A stretch of 64,000 nucleotides of DNA, taken from positions 32,107,645 through 32,171,644 of the forward strand of contig JAJEKV010000002.1 of NCBI GenBank assembly GCA_021234155.1. The letters are read 5' to 3'. A program made the translations under genes and the position numbers. Positions 1 through 12,254 of this stretch are shown here, one piece after another. The first letter of the stretch is position 1. Every line of letters begins with the position of its first letter. The notes beneath the pieces were generated by a model. That model was not told where the DNA came from. It searched no databases and worked only from the letters and a program-made list of their open reading frames with translations. This DNA is from Isoetes taiwanensis (Eukaryota; Streptophyta; Lycopodiopsida; Isoetales; Isoetaceae).

Positions 1-739
1 GTTTAAATGGAGGAAGAGAGAGGCCAATTCTCCAAATAATTCCACCATCACAATGCTCTTCTGCTTTTGTGGAACCTGAATTGCGTCAAAAAGGACAATT
101 CTACACCATATGGTGGATTAATGCATGGAATGTATTGTATTTTTCTCATTCGTCCGCTTTTATTCTATTTATCAGCACATTCATAGTTATATCTTACACC
201 AACAAACCTTAAACACTATGAAGCACAGTCTAATTATGACATGATTCATTTTATCCAAACTGTTGCATCTAAAAACATGTGCCTAGAACACAAACTTCGT
301 GCTTCATTGACACAACTACAATCTCCAAATACAATTTTTCATGCTCCTCCACTTAGCACTAAGCAATGACCTTTCAAACTATTACTAAGCCCGGCGCCGG
401 GCACAATAACTAGTTTTATATATGGATAGACAATGGAGGAGGACATATGAAGAATCACAAAAGGAACAAATGACATAAACTTACCACTAGTGTGGTCCTC
501 CTCATGGCCCATTCACATGGTTTTGAATTCCAACGTTGTGATGTGGCATTGCCTTGCTGCAAATTGCTTTAAACTTGGCAAAAACTACTATCTATTTATT
601 TATCATTGGGTGAAAATTTCTAGTACACAATTCCTATTGGATTTGTTAACTCTCTACATGGGAATTACACCCTTTTGGATTTGTCAACTCTGCAGATAGG
701 AGTTACACCTGGCGATAACATTATTTCCCGACCGACGTT
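1..739. other. AT-rich upstream DNA, no gene seen
   Basis: No open frame here resembles a known protein, and no repeat or RNA gene was recognised. It lies upstream of the promoter-like modules of the SPX-MFS gene. Confidence 0.5.
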
Positions 740-826
740 GTATATACAAGTACTATTATCTATTTATTGATGTATTTTGGCTATAATAATGATACTTGTA
801 TCTTTGTGTCATTATATTGCATATTC
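740..826. promoter_or_regulatory. Two P1BS-like sites (GNATATNC)
   Basis: GTATATAC (740-747) and GCATATTC (819-826) both match the P1BS consensus GNATATNC, which is bound by plant PHR1-type phosphate-starvation regulators. They lie 79 bp apart, just upstream of a G-box/TATA module, in the 5' region of a gene for an SPX-domain phosphate transporter, which is where such sites are expected. The consensus has only six fixed bases, so chance matches in AT-rich DNA are possible. Confidence 0.4.
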
Positions 827-897
827 TTAAATGTCGGCTTTAAATATCAAGAGGGACACGTGCCACATGGCCTATATAAAGCAAATCTTTTTTTTTC
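812..897 (+). promoter_or_regulatory. Promoter-like module, copy 1 (G-box + TATA)
   Basis: A CACGTG G-box (857-862) is followed 11 bp later by TATATAAA (873-880) and a pyrimidine tract. The block from about 812 to 897 is a diverged duplicate of 1862-1942, sharing the order ATTCT, TCGGCTTT, GGACACGTGCCA, TATAAAGCAA and poly-T. It may be an older or alternative promoter of the SPX-MFS gene; activity is inferred from sequence only. Confidence 0.4.
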
Positions 898-1491
898 CCC
901 TTTCTTCTTTTGGCAACAAAGCAGTGCCAACTGGTTGTCAAATAGAATGTCGATTTCTAGGAGTCTCCATAAGTTGTTGATATGCAGTTCTAATCAATGC
1001 ATTGTTGATATGCAGTTCTAATCAATTATGCATGCACATGACAAAAGATGAGTCATAATGAGAAGCAAGTGGGTATATTATTATAACAGAAAAATCCAAC
1101 ATAGTTACTGTCAACTTTAATTGAAGTGTGTGGTCTTGCTCTAGCCTATCCAGGTAAGCAGTCCTCGAGTTTAGATTTTGCACTAACCAGCAAAGATGCC
1201 GCCCTTTATTTATGCTTGCCGAATTTTTGGGAAAAACACCTCTAATTTGCCGAATTTTACACTATTTTCACAAAATTTCGACCGGGAACTTGCCTGTAGC
1301 CACTTTATCAAATCGGATAGTTTTAGCTTTATACACCCCTGAGAGCCCATTACCTTAGAAAAGGGATGAGCCCGGAGGGGCGAGTCCGTTTATCTGAGGT
1401 AATGGGCAAGCAGGGGTGTTTTTCCCCTTTAATCGGGCAGGGCAGGCAAGCTGCCTCATCCATACCTAGGATCTGAGCTTCCATAGTTCGG

Positions 1492-1625
1492 TTATCACAA
1501 CTTTGCAGGGCCAAAGATCGGTTATCAGAAGTCCAGAGCTCGATTATCAAGTCCTAGCCTGGATTATCAGCATCCGAGGTTGAATCCAGGGCAAAACAAT
1601 CTTCTGAAGTTGAATCCAGGGCAAA
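1492..1625. repeat. Four TTATCA boxes and a duplicated 17-mer
   Basis: TTATCA (the reverse of the TGATAA GATA/I-box) occurs at 1492, 1522, 1544 and 1564 within near-repeated contexts. Directly after it, GTTGAATCCAGGGCAAA occurs twice, about 31 bp apart. The block lies between the two promoter-like modules and may be a regulatory cluster or simply a decayed tandem repeat. Confidence 0.35.
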
Positions 1626-1861
1626 GTTGCAACGCCGCTGCTCCTTTCCCTGTTTCCAGTTGCCTGTTATGGCCTATCAGAGGGCAGCTATCAACGGCCA
1701 GGGATGCGCTGATCTGAAAGCCAGCCAGTTAAGGTTGGAAAATCTGAGCAATATGATACTTTGAACTAGCCTATATAATTTTATTAGAATAGAATAGATT
1801 GCTTAACGTGAACGAAGACAAAAGAAAAATTTAGAAGGCACGTGAGAAATTCTTTGATTTA

Positions 1862-1942
1862 TGCATTGTGTACATTCTATAATATCGGCTTTTGAAAAGG
1901 ACACGTGCCATGCAGTCTATAAAGCAAGCATTTTTTTTTTTC
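1862..1942 (+). promoter_or_regulatory. Likely core promoter of the SPX-MFS gene (copy 2)
   Basis: A G-box CACGTG (1902-1907) is followed 10 bp later by TATAAAG (1918-1924), then a T-rich tract, which is typical plant core-promoter spacing. Transcription would start near 1950, about 0.9 kb before the coding ATG at 2862. The module duplicates 812-897. Confidence 0.45.
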
Positions 1943-1949
1943 TCGAGGC

Positions 1950-2861
1950 AGCAGAAGCACCGCCGGCCGGGTCGCCCGAGCGGCAAATTATCTTCGTTAG
2001 AAGAACCTGAGCTAGGCTGCATCAGCTCCGCATATCGGATTTATTTTCCTCTCGAACCTCGAGTTATTTTCAGTTATGCATCGATCCTTTCCGTTGTAGT
2101 GCTTTTTTCCTTTCCATGTTTCAGTTTATTTGGAGCTTTTTATATGCCTTTCTGGACTGCACTTTTCAGCTGTGTCCGTGCCCTCTAGCCAGCATTTGTT
2201 TTTTGTAATTCCAATTCCTTTATGTTTTAGATCAATAATATATTCCCAATTCGGCAAAACTGTTGCAGAAAAACTAAATGCTTTATTTTATATGAACGAC
2301 CTCGCTCCACCTGGGGGAGTTGCCATGCAATAATTGAGAAGACCGAATTCTTTATATTCAAACTCTGCTGAACTATCTTGTTCTATTAGGATCCATTGTC
2401 AAATATGCAACCATTCATTGCCATGTTTCCGGTTATTTTTGGTGGATAAGCTTCCCGAACCAGATACAGATTGTGGGTGCCTTGCGTTTCCAGCAGTGTG
2501 CTGTCTTTTTTTGTGATAAAAATATGCCCGAAGCCAATGCATTGCGTTTGAGACCTCCTTTTTGTGCTGCCTATTTGTCACAAATATGTGCCCGAAATCA
2601 ACACATGGCGTTGGCAACAAATAGAATCCGATGCCTGAATTCAGCAATAAGAGTACCACGCACTATGTTCTCACAGACAGATTTATCTTTAGGGCTTATT
2701 GAATTAAATTTTGTCTAAAGGATTTCGTCGATGACATGTTCGTGCCCTCTTGGAGTTCCTTTCATAGCGAATTTGGTGTTTATATATTGTTCCTGCAGAT
2801 CTTGAAATAACGCCATTTAAAGCAATATTATCCTTGTTTGGAAACAAAGTGTGTAGTGATC
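1950..2861 (+). other. Probable 5' leader of the SPX-MFS gene, with intron
   Basis: No conserved protein is encoded here. A pyrimidine-rich stretch ending in CCTGCAG near 2800 looks like a 3' splice site placed about 60 bp before the start codon, suggesting a spliced 5' leader. Small open frames in this stretch have no recognisable content. Confidence 0.35.
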
Positions 2862-5800
2862 ATGGTTCACTTTGGGCATTATATCCTCGCTAATCGGATT
2901 CCTGAATGGGAAACGTGAGTATTCAAATCCTTACCTCTGTTATAACTTTGTCCTAATATGTATCTAAATATTACATCATAATTTGCAGCTACTACATAGG
3001 CTATAAGCTTCTGAAGAAAAAGATCAATCAGTATGCTGTTCATGCATCCAATGCTTCAGAGGATGAAAGACAATATATTATGAAATCTTTTTCTCGGCAT
3101 CTTGATGTGCAGGTCTCCTTCTTGTTGCATGCAAGTGCTAGAGATTTAGCTTCTTATCTTCTGACACTGTTTGTTATTTTTTCTCCATGATACTAGATTG
3201 AGAAAGTTGTTCTTTTCTTCATACAAAAACAAGGGACTGTTGCTGAAAAGTTACAATACCTTCGCGAAAGACATGAAGAGGCATTGGACATTTTTAACCC
3301 TGATATTGAGGCGCAAATCAATTCTCAGCTCTTTGAAGAATATAGGTCTGTCTTGCAGGAATATAGGTTTATAGCATCAATTTCTATATGACAATGGGAA
3401 GAGCAGCAGGTTTATTTATAAGTTCTTGCTCCTCTTGCAGAAAAATTGGTGAGGAGCTTTTAAGGCTTCTACAGTATGTCGAATTGAATACTATAGGACT
3501 AAGGAAAATTTTGAAGAAGTTTGATAAGCGTATTGGATTCAGGTTCGGAGAGCATTATTTAGCATCTCGTATTAATCATCCTTATTCTCAACTTCAACAG
3601 ATATTTCGACAAGTGGTATGATCCCTGCGAGCCATTGTCTTCATTTGTGCTTTTTCGGAATAGCTTGGAATGCACCTATCGCCATTCTATCGTTAAGGCA
3701 TTGCTGAACTTGTCAACCATATAATCTGAGTTTTAAATCATGTGCACAGACAAACTGTATTGAACAATTTTTTTCTGTAGCTGTGACCCTTTTCTCTGCT
3801 GCTCTTGGAGCTAGTGATCTGTCTATTTATAATATACAACAATATTTCTAAACTTCTATTTTGACAGGGTGTAGGAGCATTAGTAGCAACTATTGCTCAG
3901 AATTTGTCTCAATTGCACAGGACATATGTCGATACGGGTAGACAAAACTCTTCTTTTTCATTTTTTGGACGACCTGCACTCCCTTCAGATGTCATCGAGA
4001 AAGAGCCCATAATAGAGGTCTGAATGGTTTGTTTTCACTACGCTTCTTTCTTGCCAGTTGACCTTTTTCTATTACAGGAAATCGAGGGGGTACTTCGAAG
4101 ATTGACAAATGAGGCTACTTTAACATCATTCGTTGCAAAGAGATTGTTGTTGCCAGTACCGGAAGATACAGCTCACGATGTAGTTGATGAGAGGGAATAT
4201 CATTTCATGTCCATACAGCTTAACCTGTGGAACACTTTCCTTTATATGGTACTTCAGATTTTGAGTTTTTTGCAGCTCCATAGTAAATCTAATGTTGAAG
4301 AGGAAACTACTCCTTCGTTAGTTAGATCTTGAAGTCTATGGCCAATAATATCACATGATCAAACAAATGCCACATTGAACAAAATGATAAATTTCAACGA
4401 GTATTTCCAAAAGATGGGTGCTTTTGTCAAGCATGCTACAGTTGGCAGACAATGGACTTAGAAGAATTTTTTGATGTCAGAGTAATTTTACTGCTATTTG
4501 TGTTTGTTAATGGTTGGTATATTTGACAAACCTATTTGCAGGTAAATTACTACATTATTGTCCCAACATCAGATGATTATGCAGAGATGTTGAATGTTCC
4601 TTCCACAATGAATGGAATTGTCATCGGTTGCATGCCGCTTACGGCTCTTATATCATCGTTGGTTTTCAGCTGGTGGTCAAATTTCTCATATTCAGCTCCC
4701 TTAACTGTCAGTACTCTGTTGTTAATAGCTGGAAATCTCCTATATGCGTTGGCACTTTACTTCAATTGTTTTTGGCTCCTATTAGCTGGGCGTGCATTGA
4801 GTGGGTGAGTTATTTTAGGCTTATTTAGGTGTTCTGTATAGATTCCCTTTGCAGCCTTGTAGTTAGTATAGGCCATAGTTTCTAGCATGAGCCCAGTGCA
4901 ATTGACCTTGTTAACATGTAATTGACTGCAGCATAGGGAATTTTTTGCAAATGAAAAGAAAAGAGAAGAAAAGAAAAGCTCATGTTAGGTTTTGCTTGAT
5001 GGAATTGCCTGCGTGGTAAAGGATGTCAAAGCATCTCTCTGTTCTTGGCATTTAGCTTTGCAAACACCAGTGTTTCTTGATGTTGATGAGATTTTTGTAT
5101 GAATTTGTGGAAGATTCTGTTTTATTTTTAGATTGAAATAGCTGGTTTTCATTGCTCCTGTGCGTTATTATCCAAACCGTTGAACAAATAATTCAAATGA
5201 AATGATTGGACATAGAACTGCATCCTATAAACTTGCCCAGAAAACAAAAAGAGAAAAGGAGGAAAGGAGAGTGTGATGGTTTGCGTGAGATATGTTGGTT
5301 AAAATATTCCCCATAGATGATGAGTGGAATAATATTCTGGGATTCAGCTGATCTATCTGGCGAGGTTTAGCCTTGTGACTATTTCGAATTGTGACACATG
5401 TATGGGAATCCTGAAATATGTGTACTGTGATTGTTTGGCAGGTTGGGAGGAGCAAGAGCCATAAACCGAAGGTATCTTATGGATCATGTACCATTGAAGC
5501 ATCTGACCAATGCATCGGCAGCATTTGTCGTGGCGGGTTCTTTAGGAATGGCTGCTGGACCTTCTCTGGCAGCTTTTTTTAACGAGCTGGATTTCCAGGT
5601 TATATATCTCTCTCTCTTTGATCATACCTGTTGTTATGCTCATACTATTGTTGTACAGATTCTCGGTGCTCCCGTGAATAGTGTCACCGCTCCAGGATGG
5701 TTTATGACCCTGCTATGGAGTTTGTACTTTGTATGGTTCTTGTTATGTTTCAAGGAGCCTGAAAGGAGTATTGTTGGGTCACCTGAAAAGGTTCCAACTG

Positions 5801-6869
5801 CAAACGGATCTGTAACTCATGCCTTGGATCTGAAGACTCCTCTTCTAAATGACGACTCCCAGGCTGTCAAAGAGGAAACTGTTGAGGGGGTCACGCTTGT
5901 AGAAAGCTCTGGATTGCTTAACCCGCATTCAGAAAGTGATGATCAAGATCTGGAAGAAAAGGATGTAGAGGAAGAATCTGTAGAAGAATCTAGGTCAATA
6001 CAGAGCTTTTCAGACCTTCGTCAGGAGCTTACTCTTCCTGTTTGCGTTCTTCTTGCTGTCTATTTTATGCTGAAGTTTGCAACTGAGATGCTTATATCAG
6101 AGTCAAGCTTGATTACTCGATATTACTTTGGATGGAGCTCGGGAGAGGTGAGAACTGATCACCATTTTCAAGTAGATGGATCTTCTGGTTTTTTAATGCA
6201 TATGTATTTTTTTGTAGGTTGGCTATTTCATAGGTGCTCTCGGCCTGACTGTGCTTCCAGTTTGCTTTGTAGTTGCAAATTACATAAGTAACATGTTTGC
6301 TGAAAGGTACAGTATTCTCCCTTACTGCTTCTCTCTTATGGAAAACACAGGTAGATGGTTGATATTCCTTCTGCTTGTCACAGGGTGGTGGTGTTCTGGT
6401 CAGAGGTGCTTACTGCAGTTGGAGTTTTGTGCAGTATTTCGTTGTTTCCACTTGTAAAGTATACACCTGTTCAATATGTAGTGTCTTCCGTTATCCTTTT
6501 CTGGTCTGCAAATATTTTGGAAGGTAAGGTTTTCTTGGTTGGAAATATAGAAAAATGTAACGCCAAAGATATGAATATGGTTTTTAGTTTTTATTTCCTA
6601 TCTGACGAATAGCTTTCTCATTGCATTCAGGGGTAAACTTATCACTACTATCAAAGGTGATGTCGGAACGGCTGTCTAGAGGAGTTTTCAATTGTGGCTT
6701 CCTGTCTACAGAGGCTGGGACTCTAGCTCGTGCAGTTGCAGATGGGTTGATAAGTTTGGCTGGGAAAGCAGGTCTTCAATATTTGTTGTCGCTAACTATG
6801 CTCCCTACGTTATTGATTTGTATTCTTACCATCATTTACACAAGAGTTGGATATCACCAACTTTATTGA
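2862..6869 (+). CDS. SPX-MFS vacuolar phosphate transporter, 12 exons
   Basis: Membrane protein of the SPX-MFS (VPT/PHT5) family, which moves inorganic phosphate into the vacuole and senses inositol pyrophosphates through the SPX domain. Coding exons with GT-AG introns: 2862-2914, 2989-3112, 3197-3345, 3441-3615, 3868-4017, 4078-4248, 4542-4804, 5442-5598, 5659-6147, 6218-6306, 6384-6523, 6631-6869. They join in one frame to 732 residues, close to the usual ~700. SPX is residues 1-165, with the phosphate-binding patches intact (YYIGYKLLKKK; LRKILKKFDKR). The MFS part runs from about 265 to the end, with GLGGARAINRR before helix 5. A long acidic cytoplasmic loop lies at about 450-530, then LSRGVFNCGFLSTEAGT. 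The N-terminus (MVHFGHYIL) diverges from the usual MVAFGKKL. No frame lesion is seen, so the gene is likely functional. Confidence 0.93.
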
Positions 6870-7130
6870 ACTAGATAAACATTTCCTATTGTTATTATTA
6901 CATTCATCCATTATTATCGGCATCAACCAGCACAATAGTGGGATGCGGTGAATAATATATATGCAAGGGGATTATCTGATGCCATGATGGTTCCATTCAG
7001 CCATTGTTATGTGATGATCCCTGCCAATGGTCTTTGCAGTGATTTCTCTAATAAAGAAGCATATATTGCTTATGCAACCTGCTTTTTCTGTTGCATGTTC
7101 GATTATAAAAAGCAAATTGAGATGGACTAA
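6870..7130 (+). other. 3' untranslated region of the SPX-MFS gene
   Basis: The T-rich sequence after the stop contains AATAAA at 7050-7055, a plausible polyadenylation signal about 180 bp past the stop codon. Confidence 0.4.
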
Positions 7131-8669
7131 CTAAGGAATATTGCCGCTCCGTCAATTGGTCCTCGTTATTTCCTTTATTTTTACTTGTTGATTCCCGTTG
7201 GTCCTGTTCTCTTTAGTTCAGTGTTTGGAATCACACTAGTAGACGCTGGCTTGTACTCAAGAAAACCAGTGCTAATGCCACAAATCTTCAGACGAATGCT
7301 GAGGTTTGTTAAATGAAAGAAAAATTAAGTAGAGGCGCTTAAGGTCGGAACAGTATTGCAGCTGCTTCTGATTCTCCAATTAAGGCAAAACAATCTAATT
7401 TTCGATCTTTTGTTGAGTGATATTTGACGGTGTCCAGGAATCTTTGGTCCCTCAATCTTTGGTCCCTCAGTGTGCCTTTGGCCCCTCAGGACCAAAGGCA
7501 CTTCCTTGGTCCCGCGGACGATAAAAGAACCTTCCTTCCTTAGGGTGTCCATTTGGCTGCGCACTTAAGCCCAGAATTTCAATAGTTTCAATGGTAGTGA
7601 GCAGAATTTCAATGCCTGCCATGCCAGGTATGGATTCCAATGGCTATATTATGCCATAGGAGATCGTGCCCAATGAGGGCACCTACCTAATGGTACAATT
7701 GTGGTGATAGGCTATATTGCAAGCCTCCAGGCAAAGCCACTTTAAATTATAAGATGCCAAAGTTTGGGGGGTATTGATACCACCAGGACTGAGGTGGCAT
7801 CCATATAGGATATCAGGCAGCCCATTGAAGGCTGCAATGAGTACATCGCACAAAATTGAAAAAAGAACCTAACTTCTTTTTGAATAATCATGACCAAATT
7901 TGTTAAATCAATCTTAGATTTAATAACAATATCTGAAATCATCATTGGATTTACAAAATTATCAACAAATTTATCTGTACAATCAAACAACAAAGTTAAA
8001 GCCTTGTAATTAGGTCTGCATCTCATCTTTTGAATTCGGTCAAGCGTTTCATTGCTATTTTGGAACTTGGAACCTCTATCAACTGACAAATTACATAACT
8101 TGAGAAACAAAGCACTGTAAATGTTGTATGTAAACAAACTCCGTTTAGGCTTACTTTACAACATGAATCTTTTGTGACCTGCAGAACGACCGATACGAGT
8201 ACATAACATATCAAAATTTACTAATAAAGAAGAAGCTAACAGCAATATACTGAGCCGTAGAAATGTGATATTCCTGTTATACTTATTGGGCACTTGTGAT
8301 TCAGCTGACAAGTCCCCCTCTGGAAACACAACATAGTCATATCTGAGAACATAGCAGCCATTTAGTAATGTGATATGTTTACTTAGAACTTAGATTGAAA
8401 AAACGGATCTGATTTAAAATACTTTGTTTCAAGGTATATTCCCACTAAATTTTCGAATCTGTTCATTTGAGATGAAGACTGCTTTCCAATTCATGGAACT
8501 CAAGCTATGGCGAATGTTTACTATGCAATCATGCCTCCATCTCTTACTCATAAAATGGTAATGAACATGTCATGTGAGAAGCAAGAAGCAGCTTTTCCCA
8601 TGTAAACAACTAATCCAAAGTGACGCTTTCGTAAACATGAGAAACGTCTCCATATAAGCAACTAATCAC
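7131..8669. other. AT-rich intergenic DNA
   Basis: No gene is supported. The longest open frame (7742-8137, minus) has no recognisable content. A CTTTGGTCCCTCA-type short repeat and a small hairpin are noted separately. Confidence 0.5.
7472..7501. repeat. Hairpin, 10-bp perfect stem
   Basis: GTGCCTTTGG is separated by 10 bases from CCAAAGGCAC. It is preceded by two CTTTGGTCCCTCA copies, so it arose within a small repeat cluster. Confidence 0.6.
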
Positions 8670-8673
8670 GTGA

Positions 8674-8698
8674 AACAAGGTTGCATATTAAACGGGAG
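8674..8698 (+). repeat. E1 left terminal inverted repeat
   Basis: Starts AACAAGGTTGC. It pairs with 13019-13043, the first 21 bases perfectly and then one mismatch in the next four. Confidence 0.9.
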
Positions 8699-8717
8699 TG
8701 TTGCAGCACTCCCGTTT
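8690..8717. repeat. Subterminal hairpin of E1
   Basis: AAACGGGAGTG, six bases, CACTCCCGTTT: a perfect 11-bp stem overlapping the inner part of the left TIR. E2 has a similar TIR-derived hairpin at its right end. Confidence 0.85.
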
Positions 8718-9197
8718 GAAGATTCCCTTTTAAAAAACATATTAATTATTTGAAATGGCCATTTTGTGGGTTAAGTCCACAAACTTATGGTGATTACAAT
8801 TTAATAGGTGCTGTTTTAGCCCCCAATTTATTTTTTTTACTGCTGCGTCAACATATCAAATACTTGAAATGGCAATTTTAGGGGTTAAGTTGAAAACATT
8901 AAGGTGATTATGATTTATTACATGCTATTTCAATTATATATTTATTTTTTTCCACCGGGTTATTGTGAACTCACGACAAAAAAGCGGTTTAATTTATAAC
9001 GGATCATAGGTTAAATTACGAACATTAAACAGAAAGTGCAAGATGTGATCACAAGTCAAATTATGAACATCAAAACAGAAAGTGCAAGGTGTGAAAGAGA
9101 AGTAAATATAATGTTTTATGGTGTGATGAAGAAGTAAATCACCAGCACATGCCAAATCTGTCTAGGGAGGTTGCCCATGCACTCTTTTGTTTATGTT

Positions 9198-9440
9198 ATT
9201 CCAGAATAAAACTTTGCGCACCCTCATTCTATTCCAGAATAGAACGTTGCATATTTAGTGTATTCCGGAATACAAACATGCACTCTTATTGTATTCCGGA
9301 ATACAAACATGCACTCTTATTGTATTCCGCAATACAAACCCCTTGCACTTTTACCCTATTCCGAAATACAAATCAAAAGCCATATTTTCATAGGTTGTTT
9401 TGGAATAGGATCTTGCACTCTTACCCTATTCTAGAATACA
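9198..9440. repeat. Left cluster of TATTCCRGAATA palindromes in E1
   Basis: About seven palindromes of the form TATTCCGGAATA / TATTCCAGAATA, some with one change, spaced about 30 bp apart (for example near 9199, 9231, 9262 and 9295), each followed by similar short sequence (ACAAACATGCACTCTTA). The open frame across them (9149-9469) is a product of the repeat. Confidence 0.75.
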
Positions 9441-11652
9441 AATCAAAAGCCATGAAAGTAGCTGCCTAAAGTTTCTTACGTTTGGCTAAGCTATACTTGG
9501 CTATTTTGGGCGAAATCGAAGACCCAAATATTAGTGAGCAAAACTTGCATGTGAAATTTTCCACGTGTTAGGTAGCTACGATGTGAGGTGTGACGAAAAC
9601 TATGAAGATAATTGACATGGACACAAATTTAAAACTAGAAATCTAGTAGGACCAAAGATATGACCATTCAACTTTTGCTCCTTTATACTTGCATGGTTAT
9701 CAGTATGCCAATAAAAATTCAAAGGGACTAACTACATGCAATTATCAAAGCTCTCAAGATACTACATTTGCTAGGAATTTACAAAATATGCTTTGGGTCC
9801 ACAAGCAAACCTTTACAATTCTCGAGATTCTATATATAAGATTCTATATATACAAAGGAATATCTGCCATGCATGCATTACCAGTATTGCAAGATACATG
9901 TGTCAAATATGCTTTGCCATTTCTTTGCCCTATAGTTGGATTTTAATGCCATAAGAGGCCATGATTTCTGAAACCAAACAACACTTGTGTTGTCCAACAA
10001 TGCCACAGTTGTTTTCTGATTTTTCTGTTTTACTTTGGAAGCTAAATTTTTTAATCAAAGACAAAGCTCACGAATCGGCATGCTAATCATGCTCTCGCAA
10101 ATCAAAACCACGGGATGTGAGGATAATCAGATCTGCTAGCCACGACAATTATCGCATGTCGGTATACAAAATAGCTCACGATTTCTTGCATTTCGATCAG
10201 CCCGACCACTTGTTAAAAGCGACTGGTCCAATACGGATTTGTGCATTTTTCTGTTAAAACACAACTTGACACATCATTTCTGGGTTTGCTACAATTTTCT
10301 TTTGGGTTCTATGCATCCAAAATGGATTTGTGCATCACCCACGAGGATTTTCTTTCTTTGCACCTATATACGATGCGGGGATATTACTTAGGGTTAGCTT
10401 TTCCAACACAAAATATTTCTGAACATAAATTAACTTGCAAGCACTCTAAGAAACTAACGAGAACACTACCTAAATGTAAATACCAAAACATGAAATTACC
10501 ACAACAAGGAAGGCGTTAAGCTCATACCTTCTCGGCATAGCGTAAAGCATTAAGCCCGGACTTTCTATGCCAATATCGAAGCTTGATTAACATTGTAATG
10601 CAAGCCATATTTGCTTGATTAACCCTCCTTGCTGCCCTAGAATACGAGGAGGAGAACATGTGCCAAGTAAGTTCTGAGAGATGATTTTGAAAAACTGCAT
10701 CAAAGATGGGGAAGAAACCCGAGCTATGTGGGCATGCGAGAGAAAATAGCCATTAGGCTGGGACGGACCTTAAAAGAAAACAATCCAAAAAAAGCATTTT
10801 AGAAGGCGAAATTGGCGAAACTTGACCCTCTCTTGGAAAGAAAACTTCTACACATTACGGCCTAATCACGTAAGCCCCATGATTACCATAGTGCATGTCA
10901 AACATAAGCATAGCTTTTCATTTCTGAGATGTTCCAATGTCCAATTTCGGGATGCAAAGGCTACTATAAACGTCTACATGCCGACAATTAAATTTAAATC
11001 CGAGAAGAAAATATGTTAAGTTAATCTTGAGCTGCAAAAGCGCAGCCATTTTCCATTCAAAGCAACCCACGACTACCTTTGCCATGTAAATGCTTGAAGA
11101 AAGCTGTCCACATGAAACCTTGACCTTGATCGAGAACAAAACCATCGCCAAACCCATCAAACAAACTCATTCTTTGTCTTCCTTATTTACCAAAACCATC
11201 GGACAAAATCATTCCTTGAAGAATAGCGGCGGTTGGTCCGGCCCATTTGGAGATCTTGGCCAAACAAGATCTTGCTTAAGAGCAACCATGTTTGGTTTCT
11301 TCGGTACTCCAAAGATATCTGGGAATTTGGAAAACCCAAATCAGCTCGGTTGTTGATGATTCCACAAAGCCACGGTTATTTTAAGACAAAGCTAGGGTTA
11401 TTTCTAAGCAAGTATCGAGGAAGCATACCGAAGCCTAGAACCTGCGAAAGCTTTGGGCTTGCCATGGCCAAACAATTCGTCTGCGAGAGTGTCCCGAGAG
11501 AAAAGGTAGTTTTGTAAGAACAGAGCACGCTATTTTAAAAGCACAACTACCTTGTTGGATGTAGGCTCTGATTGATCACACAGCCACCCTCAAATCCCTC
11601 AAAGTCGCCCTCAAATCTGCGCATCAACATATCAGAGCCACTACACAAATCC

Positions 11653-12254
11653 TATTCTGGAATACAAAGTGTATTCCAGAATAAATTTCCCACTTCTCTC
11701 TGAGCCGTTTTCCAGTATCCCTCATCATTCTAACCTATTCTCAGATACATTTCCCTCTACTCTTTTAAACCGTGATCCAGTATCCCTTTAAAATGATATT
11801 TGGCCATTAGGCCACAATGCAAAAAGTTCAATACCCCACAAACCTAAATTCACAAGGTCATAAAATTCATGTAAATGCCTAGTTTATAGAAATTCAAACG
11901 AGAACAAAAAACACCTAGTTTCTAGAATACGAGAATCCATGGGTTGATTTTTTTTTTTTCGTTTCGCAGTTCCAGGTAAAGAAGTGTATTCCAAAATACA
12001 CAAAGGGTTTGCTTTTTTTTTTCCTTCTCGCTATTCCGGAATACAAAGTGTATTCCAGAATAAACAAAGCGTTTGCTTTTTTTTGTCATTTTCCCTATTC
12101 CAGAATAGAAAGTGTATTCCAGAATACGCAAAGGGTTTGCTTTCTTTTTCCCTTTCGCTATTCCGGAATACGAAGTATATTCCAGAATACACAAAGGGGT
12201 TTTTTTTTTTTTTTTCCTTTCGCTATTCCAGAATACAAAGTGTATTCCAGAATA
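11653..12254. repeat. Right array of palindrome doublets in E1
   Basis: TATTCCRGAATA pairs with starts 19 bp apart: 11653/11672, a decayed pair near 11968/11987, then 12032/12051, 12096/12115, 12159/12178 and 12224/12243. The last four doublets repeat every 63-65 bp with T-rich spacers. The open frames on both strands here (up to 220 aa on plus, 115 aa on minus) are repeat products. Confidence 0.85.

Noticed and set aside
5431-6291. 286-aa continuous open frame as a separate gene
   Set aside because: It reads through two introns of the SPX-MFS gene; the spliced model fits the family across all exons.
7742-8214. Minus-strand frames of 131 and 63 aa
   Set aside because: AT-rich, overlapping in two frames, with no recognisable motif.
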